Below, in pieces: positions 5,753 through 7,745 of a DNA stretch of 7,745 bases. The notes below the pieces were generated by a model. That model worked only from the letters and a program-made list of their open reading frames with translations, had not been told where the DNA came from and did not search any database. A program made the position numbers and the translations under genes. The DNA lies in the NCBI GenBank assembly GCA_964519585.1, contig CAZFIO010000105.1:1-7745 (forward strand), read 5' to 3'. The stretch comes from CAZFIO01 sp964519585 (GTDB taxonomy: Bacteria; Bacillota; Clostridia; Tissierellales; Tissierellaceae). Position 1 is the stretch's first letter. Every line of letters starts with the position of its first letter.

Positions 5753-6742
5753 ATGGATGGAGCAAGATTAATATTTACAGGTGGGATTGCTTTAATTATT
5801 TTGATTTTGTTAATGTTGTTTTTCACATTTGTCCCTGTTGGACTTTGGATAACGGCATATTTCTCTGGCGTGAGGCTAAAAATTTCAACATTAATTGGAA
5901 TGAGACTTAGGAGAGTTTCACCTGGAAGAGTGGTTGCCCCTATGATAAAGGCAACTAAGGCAGGTTTAGAAATCAATGTAGATGAATTGGAGGCCCACCT
6001 ATTAGCAGGTGGTAACATAAACACCTTGGTAGATGCTTTGATTGCAGCTCAAAGAGCAAATATACCACTAGAGTTTGAAAGGGCAGCTGCTATAGATTTG
6101 GCAGGGAGAAATGTACTAGAGGCAGTTCAAGTCAGTGTTAATCCAAAGGTTATAGAAACACCACAAATAGCTGCTGTTTCCAAGGATGGTATAGAGGTAG
6201 TAGCTAAGGCTAGAGTTACCGTAAGAGCCAACATCGAAAGATTAGTTGGGGGAGCTGGGGAAGAAACAATTATAGCTAGGGTTGGAGAGGGTATAGTTAC
6301 TACTGTAGGTAGCTCCCAGTCCCACAAAGATGTTTTGGAAAACCCAGATAGCATTTCTACAACTGTATTAGATAAGGGACTTGACTCAGGTACTGCTTTT
6401 GAAATCCTTTCTATAGATATAGCTGATGTGGATGTAGGTAGAAATATAGGTGCAAGATTACAAATGGACCAGGCAGAAGCGGATAAAAGAATTGCTGAAG
6501 CTAAGGCAGAAGAAAGAAGGGCTATGGCTGTAGCAAAAGAACAAGAGATGAGGGCAGAAGTTGAACATGCCAGAGCCAAAGTTGTTGAAGCTGAGGCACA
6601 GGTACCTTTAGCACTTGCAGCTGCATTAAAAGAAGGAAAAATGGGTGTAATGGATTATTATAATATGAAAAACATTTTAGCTGATACAGATATGAGATCA
6701 TCTATATCAAAAATTGCCGATGACGATAAGAAGAAAAGTTAG
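5753..6742 (+). CDS. floA: Flotillin-like protein FloA
   Basis: FloA is a membrane scaffold of bacterial functional microdomains; it oligomerises and influences membrane fluidity and the assembly of membrane complexes. The 329-residue product is almost the length of Bacillus subtilis FloA (331). A hydrophobic anchor spans ~7-36 (IALIILILLMLFFTFVPVG). The family-specific stretch RRVSPGRVVAPMIKATKAGL at 53-72 and AHLLAGGNINTLVDALIAAQ at 81-100 follow. An SPFH/band-7-like region covers ~110-225 (VEVVAKARVTVRAN-type strands, VGEGIVTTVG). Then comes an alanine/glutamate-rich coiled coil at ~228-283, and the conserved tail GVMDYYNMKNILADTDMR at 298-315. Shine-Dalgarno AAGGAGGA is at 5737-5744. It is directly downstream of nfeD and 11 bases before an uncharacterised gene, and probably shares their transcript. 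Nothing unusual in the sequence. Confidence 0.95.
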   Translation: MDGARLIFTGGIALIILILLMLFFTFVPVGLWITAYFSGVRLKISTLIGMRLRRVSPGRVVAPMIKATKAGLEINVDELEAHLLAGGNINTLVDALIAAQRANIPLEFERAAAIDLAGRNVLEAVQVSVNPKVIETPQIAAVSKDGIEVVAKARVTVRANIERLVGGAGEETIIARVGEGIVTTVGSSQSHKDVLENPDSISTTVLDKGLDSGTAFEILSIDIADVDVGRNIGARLQMDQAEADKRIAEAKAEERRAMAVAKEQEMRAEVEHARAKVVEAEAQVPLALAAALKEGKMGVMDYYNMKNILADTDMRSSISKIADDDKKKS

Positions 6743-6753
6743 GGCGTGATTTT

Positions 6754-7287
6754 ATGGATAGTATATTTTTTTTGGTGGGTGCTATTGTTTTAAATCTTGT
6801 CTTAAAAAGCGCTCAAGATAAAAGAAGGGCTGAGGAAGCTAGACATAAAAGAATGTCCCAGAGTCCAAATAGTCAAACAGAAAAAACAAAGGCAGAAACT
6901 AAAAGAAAGCAAGAAAAGCAACCAAGTTTATTTCAAGAGCTTATCACAATTTTCAATGAAGAAATTGAAAAGAAAACCCAGGCTGGAAGAGACCCTAAGC
7001 CAATTTCTAGGCCTAAGGAGAGGGTAGAATCTAAAAAACAATTTAAGTCTCCAGCATATCAAAAAGAGGAATGGGCTGGAAGCCAGGCAAAGGTAACTGA
7101 ATCTGCCTATAAGGACTTTAGTCCAGAACATTATTCAAGAGGTGGGAACAGAGATCTGGATGAGGAAGCAAGATTAGAAGCAGGGGCTAGGCAAAGGAAA
7201 AAGGAAGAACTGAAAAAGGATATAGTTAGGGGGCTAATATTTTCAGAAATATTATCAGAGCCCAAAGGCTCAAGGAGAGGCATGTAA
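6754..7287 (+). CDS. Uncharacterised single-span membrane protein of the NfeD/FloA operon
   Basis: I do not recognise a named family. The 177-residue product starts with one hydrophobic segment at ~4-17 (IFFLVGAIVLNLVL) followed by basic residues, so it is probably anchored with its body in the cytoplasm. Residues ~19-135 are rich in Lys, Glu, Arg, Gln and Ser, low in hydrophobics and likely disordered, except for a short possible helix at 58-73 (SLFQELITIFNEEIEK). A charged helix at ~134-155 leads to a hydrophobic C-terminal motif, DIVRGLIFSEILSEPKGSRR (156-175). It resembles a short motif I recall from the C-termini of other uncharacterised bacterial membrane proteins; this is recollection, not a search. 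The start is supported by a weak Shine-Dalgarno, AGGGCGTG at 6741-6748, overlapping the floA stop. In Bacillus subtilis the third gene of the corresponding operon, yqfB, is much shorter, so orthology is doubtful. The position suggests a role with FloA and NfeD at the membrane. Confidence 0.85.
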   Translation: MDSIFFLVGAIVLNLVLKSAQDKRRAEEARHKRMSQSPNSQTEKTKAETKRKQEKQPSLFQELITIFNEEIEKKTQAGRDPKPISRPKERVESKKQFKSPAYQKEEWAGSQAKVTESAYKDFSPEHYSRGGNRDLDEEARLEAGARQRKKEELKKDIVRGLIFSEILSEPKGSRRGM

Positions 7288-7306
7288 AAACATGCTTCTT
7301 TTTTTT
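7274..7306 (+). terminator. Rho-independent terminator overlapping the end of the NfeD/FloA operon
   Basis: GCATG at 7280-7284 pairs with CATGC at 7291-7295. The stem extends outward to about 11 bp with G-U pairs (7274-7284 with 7291-7301). The six-base loop TAAAAA contains the stop codon of the upstream gene, and eight T at 7299-7306 follow. The 5' arm is therefore coding sequence. It ends the nfeD-floA transcript before yqfC. Confidence 0.7.
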
Positions 7307-7332
7307 GAAGTCCAGCTTATCTAAGCCTTTTA

Positions 7333-7361
7333 TCATAGGAGGCTAAATTTAGGCATATTAT
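7333..7361 (+). promoter_or_regulatory. Possible sigma-E-type sporulation promoter for yqfC-yqfD
   Basis: TCATAGG at 7333-7339 and CATATTAT at 7354-7361, 14 bases apart, resemble the sigma-E elements KMATATT (5 of 7) and CATACAMT (6 of 8). The Bacillus subtilis yqfC-yqfD pair belongs to the sigma-E regulon, which makes such a site expected. Against it, the predicted start would fall at or inside the yqfC Shine-Dalgarno (7366-7373), leaving a very short leader. A 10-base palindrome, CTAAATTTAG at 7343-7352, lies within the spacer. Confidence 0.3.
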
Positions 7362-7377
7362 TAGTAGGAGGGATTTC

Positions 7378-7656
7378 ATGAGCAAAAATATGGATAAGAT
7401 AAAAAAGAATATTACAAATGCCCTTGAACTACCTATGGACATAGCCTTAGATATGCCTAAAATAATCATAACTGGAGATTTAAGGGTAGATATTACTAAC
7501 CATAAGGGAATAATAGAATATAGTCATGAATTAATTAGAATTAACACCAATATTGGAATGGTAAAGATAGTAGGAGAAAATTTAGAAATTAAAAATATAC
7601 TGATGGAGGAGATTGGTATCATTGGCCAGATTCAAGGAATAGAAATACTAGGCTAG
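7378..7656 (+). CDS. yqfC: Sporulation protein YqfC (YabP/YqfC family)
   Basis: YqfC is a small protein of the YabP/YqfC family, made in the mother cell during sporulation in Bacillus; its molecular role is not established. The 92-residue product matches the family in length and pattern: LELPMDIALDMPKIIITGD (16-34), VDITNHKGIIEYS (37-49), then alternating hydrophobic strands IRINTNIGMVKIVGENLEI (53-71) and EEIGIIGQIQGIEIL at the end. It looks like a compact beta-rich domain without membrane segments. A good Shine-Dalgarno, AGGAGGGA at 7366-7373, precedes the ATG; Met5 is a less likely alternative. yqfD follows after 12 bases, the usual pairing. Its presence implies that the organism forms, or descends from organisms that form, endospores. 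Confidence 0.92.
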   Translation: MSKNMDKIKKNITNALELPMDIALDMPKIIITGDLRVDITNHKGIIEYSHELIRINTNIGMVKIVGENLEIKNILMEEIGIIGQIQGIEILG

Positions 7657-7668
7657 GGGGGCTTTTCT

Positions 7669-7745
7669 ATGTTGGCTATAAAATTATGGAATTATTTAAA
7701 GGGATATGTTATTATTAGAATTAAGGGTTTGAGTTTAGAAAGACT
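7669..7745 (+). CDS. yqfD: Sporulation protein YqfD, N-terminal fragment (runs off the window)
   Basis: Only the first 25 codons and two bases are present. They read MLAIKLWNYLKGYVIIRIKG and then LSLER, similar to the start of YqfD proteins, which open with a short aromatic helix and a strand (W-x-x-x-x-G-x-V-x-x-x-I-x-G-x-x-x-E). YqfD is a larger membrane-associated sporulation protein of unknown mechanism that is almost always encoded next to yqfC. AGGGGGG at 7655-7661, overlapping the yqfC stop, is the Shine-Dalgarno. The assignment rests on both the short match and the neighbour. Confidence 0.8.
   Translation, partial: MLAIKLWNYLKGYVIIRIKGLSLER

Noticed and set aside
5746..6024. 92-codon open frame on the - strand opposite the start of floA
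   Set aside because: Antisense shadow of the conserved FloA N-terminus without its own start signals.
6127..6579. 150-codon open frame on the - strand
   Set aside because: It is antisense to the conserved SPFH and alanine/glutamate-rich coiled-coil part of floA, where codon bias keeps the opposite strand open; its translation is low-complexity Ser/Ala/Leu.
1..7745. CRISPR array, insertion sequence, phage genes, tRNA or rRNA genes
   Set aside because: No spaced direct repeats, transposase-like frames, or cloverleaf or rRNA-like segments were seen; the region is compact core chromosome.

Overview
The window is a low-GC, AT-rich stretch with densely packed genes, all on the + strand. Gene content and order point to an endospore-forming Firmicute of the Clostridia or Tissierellia type. 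The pointers are the dnaJ-prmA-rsmE-mtaB order that follows the heat-shock genes in Firmicutes, an NfeD/FloA pair, and the sporulation pair yqfC-yqfD. This is inferred from gene identity and order, not from a database comparison.

Layout: (1) 3-454 is the C-terminal part of dnaJ. Its reading frame is broken within the first ~90 bases and intact afterwards, and it ends in a strong hairpin terminator. (2) 552-3889 is a tight run of four genes: prmA (ribosomal protein L11 methyltransferase), rsmE (16S rRNA m3U1498 methyltransferase), mtaB (tRNA methylthiotransferase) and a HIT-family hydrolase. They are joined by overlaps or very short gaps, so they are probably co-transcribed. Three of the four modify the translation apparatus. 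(3) 3897-4180 is rpsU (ribosomal protein S21) with its own good sigma-A-type promoter. (4) 4181-4465 is a 285-base stretch with no gene; it holds several inverted repeats, a strong terminator and a likely promoter for the next operon. (5) 4466-7287 is a membrane-microdomain operon: a long-form NfeD protease-like protein, flotillin-like FloA, and an uncharacterised single-span protein with a charged middle and a short C-terminal motif. It closes with a terminator whose stem overlaps the end of the last gene. (6) 7378-7745 is yqfC and the first 25 codons of yqfD, a sporulation pair with a possible sigma-E-type promoter in front; yqfD runs off the window.

Most of the window is conserved, ordinary chromosomal core. 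No mobile element, CRISPR array, phage gene or defence system is visible. The items that merit a second look are the broken dnaJ frame at the left edge, the structured gap after rpsU, the unnamed third gene of the NfeD/FloA operon, and the promoter in front of yqfC.
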